In this document: positions 16,105 to 24,583 of the stretch, piece after piece | Position numbering within the stretch: position 1 is the stretch's first letter | How the letters are laid out: each line of letters starts with the position of its first letter | Assembly: GCF_002870125.1 (NCBI RefSeq) | Contig: NZ_PNEO01000029.1 | Coordinates: forward strand, 1 to 37,023 | Length of the DNA: 37,023 nt | Origin: Burkholderia sp. WAC0059 | GTDB taxonomy: Bacteria > Pseudomonadota > Gammaproteobacteria > Burkholderiales > Burkholderiaceae | Direction: 5' to 3' | The notes under the pieces: generated by a model | Told to the model about the DNA's origin: nothing | Seen by the model: only the letters and a program-made list of their open reading frames with translations | The model's database searches: none | Translations under genes and position numbers: made by a program

Positions 16105-18152
16105 TGGCGGACAACCCGAACCGTCCCGACGAAGCCGGCGCGCAGGCCGCCGGCGCCGCGCCGTTCACCGTCGTCGTCACGCGGCCCGCCGGCCAGTCGG
16201 CGGCGCTTTCGGCGCAACTGGCGAAGCACGGTCTGCGTCCGTTCGACTTTCCGCTCATCGGCATCGAGCCCGTCGCCGACGAGGCGCCACTGCGCTCGGC
16301 GCTCGGCGCGCTCGACCGCTATGCGCTCGTCGTCTTCGTGTCGCCGAACGCCGTCGAGCGCGCGTTCGCGGCTCACGCGTCGATCTGGCCGCACGCATTG
16401 CCCGTCGCCGTCGTGGGGCCCGCGAGCGTGGCCGCGCTCGCGCAGCACGGCGTCGCGGCGCCGGCGCATCGCGTCATCAGCCCGGCGAGCGCCGCGGCGA
16501 GCGACGGCGAGCCGCGTTTCGATTCCGAATCGCTCTATGCGGCGCTGACGGCCGAACTCGGCGCCGGCGCGCTCGACGGGCGCCGCGTGCTGGTCGTGCG
16601 CGGCGACGGCGGCCGCGAGTGGCTGGCCGACCGGCTGCGCGAGGTCGGCGCCGAAGTCGAGATTGTCGCGGCCTACCGGCGCGTCGTGCCCGAGCCGTCG
16701 ATCGGCGCATGGGCGCAGGTGCACGCGCTGCTTGCCGGCGCGCCGCATGCCTGGCTTGTCACGAGCTCCGAGGGCGTGCGCAATCTCGACGAACTGGCGC
16801 GCGAGCATCTGACCGCCGACGAGATCGCGAGGCTTCGCCGCGCGCCGCTCGTCGCCCCGCATCCGCGCATCGCCGAGACGGCGCGGGGATTGGGTTTTGA
16901 TAGGATGACGGTGTCCGGCGCGGGCGACGATCGCATCGCGCGGGCCCTCGTCGGTCTCGCTTCCTCCGCTGTTCCACCGGCTCCGGACACTCCGGCTCAC
17001 CACCCGGCACACTCTCGCATGACTGATTCGAACAATCCCAGCCAGGCTTCCGCCCAGACCGCCGCGCCGACGCGGCCGCAGCCCGCCGCCTCTCCGGCTT
17101 CCTACGGTTCCCGCGCCGCCGGGCAGCAGGCGCGGCGCAGCGTGTCGGGGCCGTTGCTGTGGCTCGTGGTGATCGTGCTGGCCGCGGCGGCGGGCACGGG
17201 CGGCTACGCGCTCAATCGCAAGGTGGAGCGCATGGACGCGCGTCTCGCGCAGCGCCAGCAGGCCAACGACGCGCAGGTGGCCGAGCTGCGCGCGACGACG
17301 GGCGAGGCCGTCGCGAGCGTGCATCAGATGGACACGCAGATCGAGCAGCTCGAAGGCAAGCTCGCCGACGCGCAGAACGCCCAGCAGGCGCTCGCGCAGC
17401 AGTACGCCGACCTCGCGCGCAACCGCGACGACTGGACGCTCGCCGAAGTCGGCCAGATGCTGTCGAGCGCGAGCGAGCAGCTCGCGCTCACGGGCAACAC
17501 GCAGCTCGCGCTCTTCGCGCTGCAAAGCGCCGACGCGCGCCTCGCCGCCTCGGGCAGCCCGCAGGCGCTCGCCGTGCGCAAGGCCATCGCGCAGGACATG
17601 GACCGTCTGAAGGCCGCGCCGTCCACGGACCTCGCGGGCCTTGCGATCAAGCTCGACACGGCGATCGGCCAGGTCGACTCGCTGCCGCTCGCCGGCGAGG
17701 CGCTCGTTTCGCGCACGAAGCCGGCCGCGACGGCGCCGTCGGGCATCGCGAAGACGGCGGCCGCGAGCGGCGAGCCGCGCTGGCAGGTGTGGGCGCGCGA
17801 GTTCGCGGCCGGCATCGGCGCGCAGCTCGCGAGCCTCGTCGAGGTGCGTCGCATCGATCATCCGGATGCGATGCTCGTGTCGCCGGACGAGGGTTATTTC
17901 CTGCGCGAGAACCTGAAGCTGCGGCTCCTCTCGGCGCGCCTGTCGCTGCTCTCGCGCAACGACGCGACGCTGAAGGCCGACCTCGACGCGGCCGACGACG
18001 CGCTCGCGCGCTACTTCGACAACGCATCGGGCGAGACCCGCGCGGTGCGCGATCTCGTGAAGCAGGTCGAGGCCGGCAGCGCGACCGAAGCAGCGCCGCC
18101 CAACCTGAACGCGAGCCTGCAGGCCATCCAGCAATACCGGAGCCGGGGGTAA
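16104..18152 (+). CDS. hemDX: Fused uroporphyrinogen-III synthase HemD and membrane protein HemX
   Basis: A 682-residue fusion. Residues about 20-285 are uroporphyrinogen-III synthase, which cyclises hydroxymethylbilane with D-ring inversion (VVVTRPAGQSAALSAQL; VVGPASVAALAQHGV; VTSSEGVRNLDELA). A Pro/Ala/Ser/Gln-rich linker follows (about 290-347). Then come one transmembrane segment (about 349-370, PLLWLVVIVLAAAAG), a coiled coil (about 372-440) and the HemX domain facing the periplasm. The start is the ATG overlapping the hemC stop. An in-frame ATG at 17019 could in principle start a separate HemX but has no ribosome-binding site. The fusion is known in Burkholderia. HemX was once called a methyltransferase, but no methyltransferase motif is visible. 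Confidence 0.9.
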   Translation: MADNPNRPDEAGAQAAGAAPFTVVVTRPAGQSAALSAQLAKHGLRPFDFPLIGIEPVADEAPLRSALGALDRYALVVFVSPNAVERAFAAHASIWPHALPVAVVGPASVAALAQHGVAAPAHRVISPASAAASDGEPRFDSESLYAALTAELGAGALDGRRVLVVRGDGGREWLADRLREVGAEVEIVAAYRRVVPEPSIGAWAQVHALLAGAPHAWLVTSSEGVRNLDELAREHLTADEIARLRRAPLVAPHPRIAETARGLGFDRMTVSGAGDDRIARALVGLASSAVPPAPDTPAHHPAHSRMTDSNNPSQASAQTAAPTRPQPAASPASYGSRAAGQQARRSVSGPLLWLVVIVLAAAAGTGGYALNRKVERMDARLAQRQQANDAQVAELRATTGEAVASVHQMDTQIEQLEGKLADAQNAQQALAQQYADLARNRDDWTLAEVGQMLSSASEQLALTGNTQLALFALQSADARLAASGSPQALAVRKAIAQDMDRLKAAPSTDLAGLAIKLDTAIGQVDSLPLAGEALVSRTKPAATAPSGIAKTAAASGEPRWQVWAREFAAGIGAQLASLVEVRRIDHPDAMLVSPDEGYFLRENLKLRLLSARLSLLSRNDATLKADLDAADDALARYFDNASGETRAVRDLVKQVEAGSATEAAPPNLNASLQAIQQYRSRG

Positions 18153-18154
18153 GC

Positions 18155-19348
18155 ATGGCGATTCGTGGACTTCTCTGGCTCGCGCTGCTGTTCGTCGTCG
18201 CCGTCGCGCTCGCGACGTTCGGCCGTTTCGACGCCGGGCAGGTGCTGCTCGTCTATCCGCCGTATCGCGTCGACGTGTCGTTGAACCTGTTCGTCGTCGG
18301 CATCGTCGTCGCGTTCATCCTGTTCTACGCGGTGCTGCGCTTCGTGCGCAACCTCGTCGGGATGCCGCGCCGCGTCGCCGCCTGGCGCGCGCGCGCGCGC
18401 GTGCAGAAGGCCCACGCGGCGCTGCGCGAGGCCGTCGGCAATCTCTACGCGGGCCGCTTCTCGCGCGCCGAGAAGGCCGCGCGCGACTCGCTCGCCGACG
18501 AGGCCAACAAGGGCGCGGCCGGGCTCGTCGCGGCGAGCGCCGCGCACCGGATGCGCGAGTACGCGCGCCGCGACGAATGGCTTGCGCAGATCGACGACGT
18601 TGACTGGCAGGACGCGCGACTCATGGCGAGCGCCGACATGCGCGCGGACGGCCGCGACGCCGACGGCGCGCTGACCGCGCTGACCGAGATGCGCTCGCAG
18701 GGCGGCCGTCGCATCCACGCCCAGCAGATCGCGCTGCGTGCCCAGCAGCAGTTGAAGAACTGGAGCGAAGTGCTCAAGCTCGTGAAGACGCTCGAAAAGC
18801 GCGAGGCGCTGCATCCGGCCGTGGCCGTGCGGCTGCGCCAACTCGCGGCCGAGAACCTGCTGCGCGACCGCCGCCACAACCCGGACGCGCTGATCGAGTT
18901 CTGGCAGTCGCTCGCGGCGAGCGAGCGTCATTCGCCGCGTCTCGCGGACCTCGCCGCGGAACTGCTGGTGCAACTGAACCGGACCGACGACGCGCGTCGC
19001 ATCGTCGAGGAGGCGCTTGCGCAGAACTGGGACGCGCGCCTTTTGCGCCGTTATCCCGACACCGTGGGCGGCGACGCGCTGCCGCTCATCCAGAAGGCGG
19101 AGGCCTGGCACAAGGAGCGCCCCGACGACGCCGACCTGCTGTTCACGCTCGGCCGCCTGTGCCTGAAGCAGCAGCTTTGGGGCAAGGCGCAGGCGTTCCT
19201 CGAGGCGGCGCTCAAGTCCGCGGCCGACAACGAGACGCTGAAGATCCGCACGCACCGCGCGCTCGCGCGGCTGCACGAGGAGCTCGGCGACGCCGGAAAG
19301 GCGGCGGTCCACTACCGCGAGAGCGCGCTGGCGATGAACGTGGTGTGA
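18155..19348 (+). CDS. hemY: HemY, inner-membrane TPR protein of the haem operon
   Basis: A 397-residue protein with two transmembrane helices (about residues 3-23 and 43-64) followed by a helical tetratricopeptide-like domain. The YRVDVSLNLFVV segment between the helices and the KAxxALxEAVGNLYAGRFSRAEK start of the soluble part are typical of proteobacterial HemY_N. This is not the protoporphyrinogen oxidase also called HemY in Bacillus. Its exact role in haem synthesis is not settled. It starts 2 bases after the hemDX stop, so it is the last gene of hemC-hemDX-hemY. ppa downstream has its own -10 box. Confidence 0.93.
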   Translation: MAIRGLLWLALLFVVAVALATFGRFDAGQVLLVYPPYRVDVSLNLFVVGIVVAFILFYAVLRFVRNLVGMPRRVAAWRARARVQKAHAALREAVGNLYAGRFSRAEKAARDSLADEANKGAAGLVAASAAHRMREYARRDEWLAQIDDVDWQDARLMASADMRADGRDADGALTALTEMRSQGGRRIHAQQIALRAQQQLKNWSEVLKLVKTLEKREALHPAVAVRLRQLAAENLLRDRRHNPDALIEFWQSLAASERHSPRLADLAAELLVQLNRTDDARRIVEEALAQNWDARLLRRYPDTVGGDALPLIQKAEAWHKERPDDADLLFTLGRLCLKQQLWGKAQAFLEAALKSAADNETLKIRTHRALARLHEELGDAGKAAVHYRESALAMNVV

Positions 19349-19408
19349 CGCCGCTCGCCGGGACGTGCGCGCTGTGCCCGGCGCGCACGGGCGGCACAGG
19401 CGATTGGC

Positions 19409-19414
19409 TATAAT
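19409..19414 (+). promoter_or_regulatory. Candidate -10 box of ppa
   Basis: A perfect TATAAT (context TTGGCTATAATGACG) lies 80 bases upstream of the ppa ATG. The -35 position (CACGGG) does not resemble TTGACA. Confidence 0.6.
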
Positions 19415-19494
19415 GACGCCATTGCGCCATCGTTCGGCACGCGTCGTCGCGCATTCGCGCAGGCGCCGGATTTCCTCCCTACCAGAGAACGCCC

Positions 19495-20022
19495 ATGAGC
19501 TTCAGCAACGTCCCCGCCGGCAAGGATCTGCCGCACGATTTCAACGTCATCATCGAGATTCCGGCGCAAAGCGATCCGGTGAAATACGAGGCCGACAAGG
19601 ACCTCGGTCTGCTCGTCGTCGACCGGTTCGTCGGCACGGGCATGCGCTACCCGGTCAACTACGGCTTCATTCCGCAGACGCTTTCGGGCGACGGCGACCC
19701 CGTCGACGTGCTCGTCATCACGCCGTTCCCGCTGCTCGCCGGCTCCGTCGTGCGCGCCCGCGCGCTCGGCATGCTGAAGATGACCGACGAGTCGGGCGTC
19801 GACGCGAAGCTGCTTGCCGTGCCGCACGACAAGGTCTGCCCGATGACGGCCGGCATCAAGTCGGCGGACGACGTGCCCGAGTACCTGAAGGACCAGATCA
19901 AGCACTTCTTCGAGCAGTACAAGGCGCTCGAGAAGGGCAAGTGGGTCAAGGTCGAAGGCTGGGCCGGCATCGACGCCGCGCACCAGGAAATCACCGAAGG
20001 CGTCGCGAACTTTAAGAAGTAA
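19495..20022 (+). CDS. ppa: Inorganic pyrophosphatase, family I
   Basis: A 175-residue soluble enzyme hydrolysing pyrophosphate, which pulls biosynthetic reactions such as tRNA charging and nucleotide polymerisation forward. The metal-binding signature DGDPVDV is at residues 66-72, preceded by RYPVNYGFIPQT. Other active-site residues are present, including the ESGVDAKLLAVP block and the Lys-rich KGKWVKVEGW segment. Length is exactly that of the proteobacterial hexameric enzyme. The strong -10 box at 19409-19414 and the terminator at 20090-20121 make it a single-gene unit. Confidence 0.97.
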   Translation: MSFSNVPAGKDLPHDFNVIIEIPAQSDPVKYEADKDLGLLVVDRFVGTGMRYPVNYGFIPQTLSGDGDPVDVLVITPFPLLAGSVVRARALGMLKMTDESGVDAKLLAVPHDKVCPMTAGIKSADDVPEYLKDQIKHFFEQYKALEKGKWVKVEGWAGIDAAHQEITEGVANFKK

Positions 20023-20083
20023 GTTCGCGCGCCGCTCGCCCGTCCGGACGCAGGTTTGGCGGGGCTTCGCAGCAAGTCGCCCG

Positions 20084-20121
20084 AAAAAGGCCATCGCGGG
20101 TTCGCCGCGATGGCTTTTTTT
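20084..20121. terminator. Bidirectional rho-independent terminator between ppa and treF
   Basis: GCCATCGCGG-N5-CCGCGATGGC (20090-20114) is followed by seven T. An A-run on the other side (20084-20088) supplies a U-tract for the minus strand. It serves ppa and the convergent trehalase gene. Confidence 0.9.
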
Positions 20122-20139
20122 ATGTCGCGGTGAAGCCCG

Positions 20140-21756
20140 CTACGGCTGCATCACGCCGGCCTTGCTGCGATGCGCACGGTGGTGCGGATGCTCGTGAAGC
20201 AGCTTGCGGATCACGCCGTTGGTCCAGCCGAAGCCGTCCTGCAGCGGATATTCGCCTCCGCTGCCGCCCGTCGCGCCGACGTCCGCGTGCAGCGCGTATT
20301 TCTCCACGAGCTTGCATTCGCGCTCGTAGAGGGCCGAGACCGTGGCCAGCCAGCGGTGCGCGATTTCGAGCCCGAGCGTGCGCTCGCCGTAGCGGATCAG
20401 CCCGCGCACGGCCATCCATTGCAGCGGCGCCCAGCCGTTCGAGCTGTCCCACTGCTGCGGGCTCTTCTGTTCGGTCGTGCGGATGCCGCCCGCGGCGAGC
20501 AGTCTCGATTCGAGCGCGCGCGCGGTGCGATGCGCCTGTTCGGGCGTCGCGAGGCCCACGTAGAGCGGTGCCGCGAGCGCCGCGCTCAACTCGCGGCGCT
20601 GCTCGCCGAGCTGCCAGTCGTAGTCGACGAACGCACCTTCGGCATCGCTCCAGAGATAGCGGTCGATCGCGGCGCGGCGCGCGTTCGCGCGGGCGAGGAA
20701 CGCGTCGGCCGTCTCCGCGTCGCCGCTTGCGCGGCTCAGCTTTTCGATCTGCTTTTCGAGCTTGTAGAGCAGGCTGTTCAGGTCGACGGGCAGGATCGCC
20801 GTGGTGCGGATCGTCGAGAGGTCGTTCGGGTCGGCGAGCCAGCGCGAGCTGAAGTCCCAGCCCGAGGCCGCGCCCGCGCGCAGGTTGCGGTACACCTCGG
20901 CGGCCGGGCGGGCGCGCTGCGAGGCCGCCGTCGTGATGTCCTCCAGGTAGCCTTCCTCGCGCGGCGTGTCGCGGTCGTCCCAGTAACGGTTCAGCAGGCC
21001 GCCGTCGGGCAGGCGCACGACGTGGCGGTACGCGTTGCCCGGCGCGAGCGATTCGGCCCCCTCCATCCAGTACGCGTGCTCGCGCTTCAGTTGCGGCAGG
21101 TAGCGGATCGCGGGCTTCACGCCGTGCGTTTCGAACAGGTCGATCATCAGCGCGAACACGGGCGGCTGCGAGCGGCTCAGGTAATAGGAGCGGTTGCCGT
21201 TCGGAATGTGCCCGTAGGTGTCGATGATGAACGAGAAGTTCTCGGCCATGCTGTGCAGCAGGTCGTGGCGGCGGCTCTCCGCGAGGCCGAGCATCGTGAA
21301 GTACGAGTCCCAGTAGTACATCTCGCTGAAGCGGCCGCCGGGCACGACGTAGTCGTGCGGCAGCGGCAGCAGCGAGCCGTTGGCCGGGTGCCCGGCGGGC
21401 CGGCGGCTCAGCACGTCCCACAGGCCGTCGATGTGGGCGACGAGCGTGAGCGTGGGGTCGGCCACGTAATGGCTCTCGGGCACGGGCTCGGCGGCGAAAT
21501 GCTCGCGCACGAACTGCGCGAGATCGAAGCCGGGCAGCGCGTGGTCGGCGCGGTAGCGGCGCACGATCTCGCCGGGCGCTGCGAGCGGCACGCAATCGAC
21601 GAACGTCTTGCTGTCCGGAAAGAGACGGCTCGTCTGGACGGCGACGAAGAGTTCCGCGTAGCGGTCGGCCGGAGTCAGCACGTCGGCCGCCGCGACGTGC
21701 TCGACGCCCGGCGCCTTGCCGCCCTTCGACAGGACTTCTTTGCTCGTGGGCGTCAT
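20140..21756 (-). CDS. treF: Trehalase, glycoside hydrolase family 37, cytoplasmic type
   Basis: A 538-residue enzyme hydrolysing alpha,alpha-trehalose to two glucose molecules. Trehalase signature 1 is PGGRFSEMYYWDSY (139-152) and signature 2 is QWDSSNGWAP (435-444). By comparison with E. coli TreA, the catalytic acid is Asp301 (SGWDFSSRW) and the base is Glu502 (GGEYPLQDGFGWTN). There is no signal peptide, so it should act in the cytoplasm like TreF. The His/Arg-rich C-terminus (HEHPHHRAHRSK) is unusual. The ATG is 2 bases from the stop of the upstream dehydrogenase gene, so the two are almost certainly translated together. Confidence 0.93.
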   Translation of the reverse strand: MTPTSKEVLSKGGKAPGVEHVAAADVLTPADRYAELFVAVQTSRLFPDSKTFVDCVPLAAPGEIVRRYRADHALPGFDLAQFVREHFAAEPVPESHYVADPTLTLVAHIDGLWDVLSRRPAGHPANGSLLPLPHDYVVPGGRFSEMYYWDSYFTMLGLAESRRHDLLHSMAENFSFIIDTYGHIPNGNRSYYLSRSQPPVFALMIDLFETHGVKPAIRYLPQLKREHAYWMEGAESLAPGNAYRHVVRLPDGGLLNRYWDDRDTPREEGYLEDITTAASQRARPAAEVYRNLRAGAASGWDFSSRWLADPNDLSTIRTTAILPVDLNSLLYKLEKQIEKLSRASGDAETADAFLARANARRAAIDRYLWSDAEGAFVDYDWQLGEQRRELSAALAAPLYVGLATPEQAHRTARALESRLLAAGGIRTTEQKSPQQWDSSNGWAPLQWMAVRGLIRYGERTLGLEIAHRWLATVSALYERECKLVEKYALHADVGATGGSGGEYPLQDGFGWTNGVIRKLLHEHPHHRAHRSKAGVMQP

Positions 21757-21758
21757 AC

Positions 21759-22526
21759 TTATTGTTCCGAGTAGTTCCACAGGAGGCCGCCGTCGACGTA
21801 GAGCGTCGTGCCGGTGACGTAGTCGGCCTCGGGCGAGGCGAGGAAGAGGACGGCGTTCGCGACGTCGAGCGGCGTGCCGAGGCGCCTGAGCGGGATGTTG
21901 CCGATGAGCGCGTTGAGCTGCGCGGGGTTGTTGAGCAGCTTGTCGTTGATCGCGGTGCCGATCGCGCCGGGCGCGACGTTGTTGACCGTGATGCCGAGCG
22001 GCGCGAGCTCGACCGCGAGATTGCGCATCATCATCTTCATGCCGCCCTTGCTTGCGCAGTAGCTCGTGAAGTGCGGGAACGGCAGTTCTTCGTGCACCGA
22101 GCTCACGTTGACGATGCGCCCGCCGCGCTGCGTGTCGCGCAGATGCCGCACGAACGCCTGCGTGATGAAGAACGCGCCTCGCAGGTTGACGTCGAGCACG
22201 CGGTCGTAGTCGTCCTCGGTGACGTCGACGAACGCGGCGTTGTGCTCGACGCCGGCGTTGTTGACGAGCACGTCGATCTGCCCCATGCGGGCGATGCCCT
22301 CCGCGACGACGCGCTGCACGTCGCCCGAGCTGCTCACGTCGCCCGCGATCACGCAGCCGTCGCCGCCGGCCGAGCGCACGGCGGCGAGCGTCTGCTCGGC
22401 CAGTTCGCTGTCGAAGCGGTCCTCGACGATGACCTTCGCGCCTTCCTGGGCAAGACGGACCGCAACGGCTCGGCCGATGCCCTGGGCGCTGCCGGTCACG
22501 AGCGCCACCCTGTTTTCCATTCGCAT
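21759..22526 (-). CDS. Short-chain dehydrogenase/reductase (glucose 1-dehydrogenase-like)
   Basis: A 255-residue classical SDR. The cofactor motif TGSAQGIG is at residues 11-18, NNAG at 89-92, the catalytic Ser at about 142-143 (NVSSVH) and YCASK at 156-160, with PGAIGTAIN after it. The family is NAD(P)-dependent and commonly oxidises or reduces sugars and alcohols. I chose the first ATG (22526) because GGAG stands nine bases before it; a second in-frame ATG is two codons later. It is directly upstream of and coupled to trehalase, so glucose released from trehalose is a reasonable guess for the substrate. That is inference only. Confidence 0.85.
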   Translation of the reverse strand: MRMENRVALVTGSAQGIGRAVAVRLAQEGAKVIVEDRFDSELAEQTLAAVRSAGGDGCVIAGDVSSSGDVQRVVAEGIARMGQIDVLVNNAGVEHNAAFVDVTEDDYDRVLDVNLRGAFFITQAFVRHLRDTQRGGRIVNVSSVHEELPFPHFTSYCASKGGMKMMMRNLAVELAPLGITVNNVAPGAIGTAINDKLLNNPAQLNALIGNIPLRRLGTPLDVANAVLFLASPEADYVTGTTLYVDGGLLWNYSEQ

Positions 22527-22818
22527 GCTGTTCTCCGTAGTCGGATTGCTGGGGTAAAAGATGCGACCGCAAGCCATAGCGAAACGTTCAGGCGAATTTG
22601 CCCGCCCAGCCTTTCTTTTTGGTTTCGGGGCCTTTCGTCTTTCTGTCGTCGCGGCTCGCGAGACGCGTCCGGGCGGACGCGGATCGTGAGCCGGCAAGGC
22701 GGCACCGCGAAGAGGTAGCACGTAGCGCGCCTGACGGAGGCGTCGGGGCGCATCGGGGGCGCCTTGGGCGCGCTGAGCCGGAAAAAGCCGGTGGTAGCGA
22801 GGGCGTGGCGCGCGGGAT

Positions 22819-23127
22819 CTATGCCGGTTCGGGCGTGTCCGCCCTGGCTTCGGCCCGCGCGGGCAGCACCGATTCGAGCGTACGCGCGCCGACGGCCAGC
22901 GCGCGTTTTTCACGCGCGGGCAGGCGCTTCACCCAGTACTCGGCACGCGAGGCGTCGGCGCGATCGGCGAGCTCGAACGACGCGAGCACCCGCAACGGTT
23001 TGCGCGAGCGCGTGTAGCGCGCTCCGGCGCCGCTCGCGTGCTGGGCGAAGCGCGCCGCGACGTCGGTGGCGATGCCGGTGTAGATGCTGCCGTCGGCGCA
23101 TTCGAGCAGGTACAGGAACCAGGGCAT
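22819..23127 (-). CDS. GIY-YIG nuclease-superfamily protein (YhbQ/UPF0213 type)
   Basis: A 102-residue single-domain protein. MPWFLYLLECADGSIYTGIA matches the GIY-YIG strand pair. It is followed by the conserved Arg helix (DVAARFAQHASGAGARYTR) and the EYWVKRLPAREKRAL block with the catalytic-type Glu. Members of this small family include DNA-acting nucleases, but most are uncharacterised. I chose the ATG at 23127 because it gives the usual length; the frame is open further upstream without a better start. It lies downstream of the FemAB-like gene, 76 bases apart, and could be co-transcribed. Confidence 0.85.
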   Translation of the reverse strand: MPWFLYLLECADGSIYTGIATDVAARFAQHASGAGARYTRSRKPLRVLASFELADRADASRAEYWVKRLPAREKRALAVGARTLESVLPARAEARADTPEPA

Positions 23128-23203
23128 GGGCGGGACCGTCGCTCCCGTGGGGCAAGGAACACGGCCGCCAGTGTCCCACAGAAAGGCGGGGAGCGGCGCG
23201 GCC

Positions 23204-24379
23204 TCAGCCGTCGCGGAACGGATTGTGTTCGTGCAGCTCGTCGACGTAGGCGTGGATGTGGTTCGTCTCGTCTTCGAGAAAACGGGCGACGGCATCCGCG
23301 AAGGCCGGGTGCGCGAGCCAGTGCGCCGAGCGCGTGACGGTCGGCATGAAGCCTCGCGCCATCTTGTGCTCGCCCTGCGCGCCGCCCTCGAACACGGCCA
23401 GCTTCTCCTCGATGCAGAATTCGAGCGGCTGATAGTAGGCCGTTTCGAAGTGCAGGCAGGGCACGTGTTCGAGGGCGCCCCAGTAGCGGCCGTAGAGCGT
23501 CCCGCCCGTGCCGTGCTCGCCGCGCTGATAGACGACGAGCGAGCTGGCGATCGGCTTGCCGCCGCGCTCGGCGATCACGAGCAGCAGGTTCTCGGGCATC
23601 GTCTCGCCGATCGCGCGGAAGAACTCGAGGTTCAGGTAGGGCGTCGAGAAATGCTCGCGATAGGTCTGCCGGTAGCAGCGGTTGAAGAAGCGCCATTCGG
23701 CGTCGGTGGCGTCCTCCCCGCGCACGCGGCGCAGCGTGACGCCGGCCTCGTGCACCTTGCGGCGTTCGGCGCGGATGTTCTTGCGCTTCTTCTGTTCGAG
23801 CGTCGAGAGGAAGGCGTCGAAGTCGCGGTAGCCGTCGTTGAGCCAATGGAACTGCACGCCCTCGCGCTGCATCATGCCGAGCCCGGTCATCGCGGCGGTC
23901 TCGTCGGCGGTCGGAAACAGCACGTGCAGCGAGGACACGTCGGCCTGCTCCGCGAACGCGACGAGCGTCGCGGCGAGCTGGCGACGCGCGGCGTCGTTCG
24001 CGGCGAGCAGGCGCGTGCCCTGGACCGGCGTGAACGGCACCGCGCACAGCAGCTTCGGATAGTAGTCGAGGCCGTTGCGTTTGTAGGCGTCGGCCCAGGC
24101 CCAGTCGAACACGTATTCGCCGTAGGAGTGGCTCTTGAGCCAGACCGGCGCGGCGGCCGCGAGCCGGCCCGTGCGTGCGTCGGTCAGCGTCACGAACTGC
24201 GGCGCCCAGCCGGTCTGCGCCGTCGCGCAGCCCGTCGTGCAGAGCGCGGCGAGGAACTCGTGGCGCAGGAAGGGGGTCGGCTGGGCTTGCTGCGCGAGCA
24301 GCGCGTTCCATTCGGCGGCGTCGACCTCGAGCGGTGAGCCGAGAATGCCCGTGCGATAATCGAGGCGTTCCTGATTCAA
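23204..24379 (-). CDS. FemAB-like GNAT-family acyltransferase (DUF482/PF04339)
   Basis: A protein of about 391 residues of the FemAB-like GNAT superfamily. Recognisable blocks are YRTGILGSPLEVDAAEWNAL, PFLRHEFLAAL, SYGEYVFDWAWADAYKRNGL, YYPKLLCAVPFTPVQGTRLL, KKRKNIRAERRKV, and the end YVDELHEHNPFRD. The family is widespread in Proteobacteria without an agreed substrate; a peptidyl or aminoacyl transfer role is suggested by the fold. There is no ATG before the conserved region. The best start is TTG at 24379, with another in-frame TTG at 24403; neither has a strong Shine-Dalgarno. It is divergent from nadE. The family is sure, the start is not. Confidence 0.82.
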   Translation of the reverse strand: MNQERLDYRTGILGSPLEVDAAEWNALLAQQAQPTPFLRHEFLAALCTTGCATAQTGWAPQFVTLTDARTGRLAAAAPVWLKSHSYGEYVFDWAWADAYKRNGLDYYPKLLCAVPFTPVQGTRLLAANDAARRQLAATLVAFAEQADVSSLHVLFPTADETAAMTGLGMMQREGVQFHWLNDGYRDFDAFLSTLEQKKRKNIRAERRKVHEAGVTLRRVRGEDATDAEWRFFNRCYRQTYREHFSTPYLNLEFFRAIGETMPENLLLVIAERGGKPIASSLVVYQRGEHGTGGTLYGRYWGALEHVPCLHFETAYYQPLEFCIEEKLAVFEGGAQGEHKMARGFMPTVTRSAHWLAHPAFADAVARFLEDETNHIHAYVDELHEHNPFRDG

Positions 24380-24583
24380 TCTGCGTGACCGTTTCGGTTG
24401 CAATTCGTTCGACGCGCACGGTGTCGTGCATCGCGACGGGTTCCGCGCGGCAGACTCACGCGGGGCGGCTCTCGCCGAAGCGTGACGGCGGGCGCCGGGG
24501 AGGCATCCCGTCCGCCGGGTGCGGCGGCGAACGGTCATGGTAATGCAAACGTCCCGATCGGGCATGGCATCGAGGCTACGAAC

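Noticed and set aside
15846..18134. 762-codon antisense frame in the hem operon
   Set aside because: Shadow of hemC and hemDX; no recognisable motif and no ribosome-binding site.
17019..18152. Separate hemX gene
   Set aside because: The frame is continuous with hemD without a stop, and the ATG at 17019 has no Shine-Dalgarno. Annotated as one fused gene.
22664..22681. Palindrome CGCGTCCGGGCGGACGCG between the GIY-YIG and SDR genes
   Set aside because: The loop would be only two bases and there is no U-tract. It is likely a chance GC palindrome, so not listed as a terminator.
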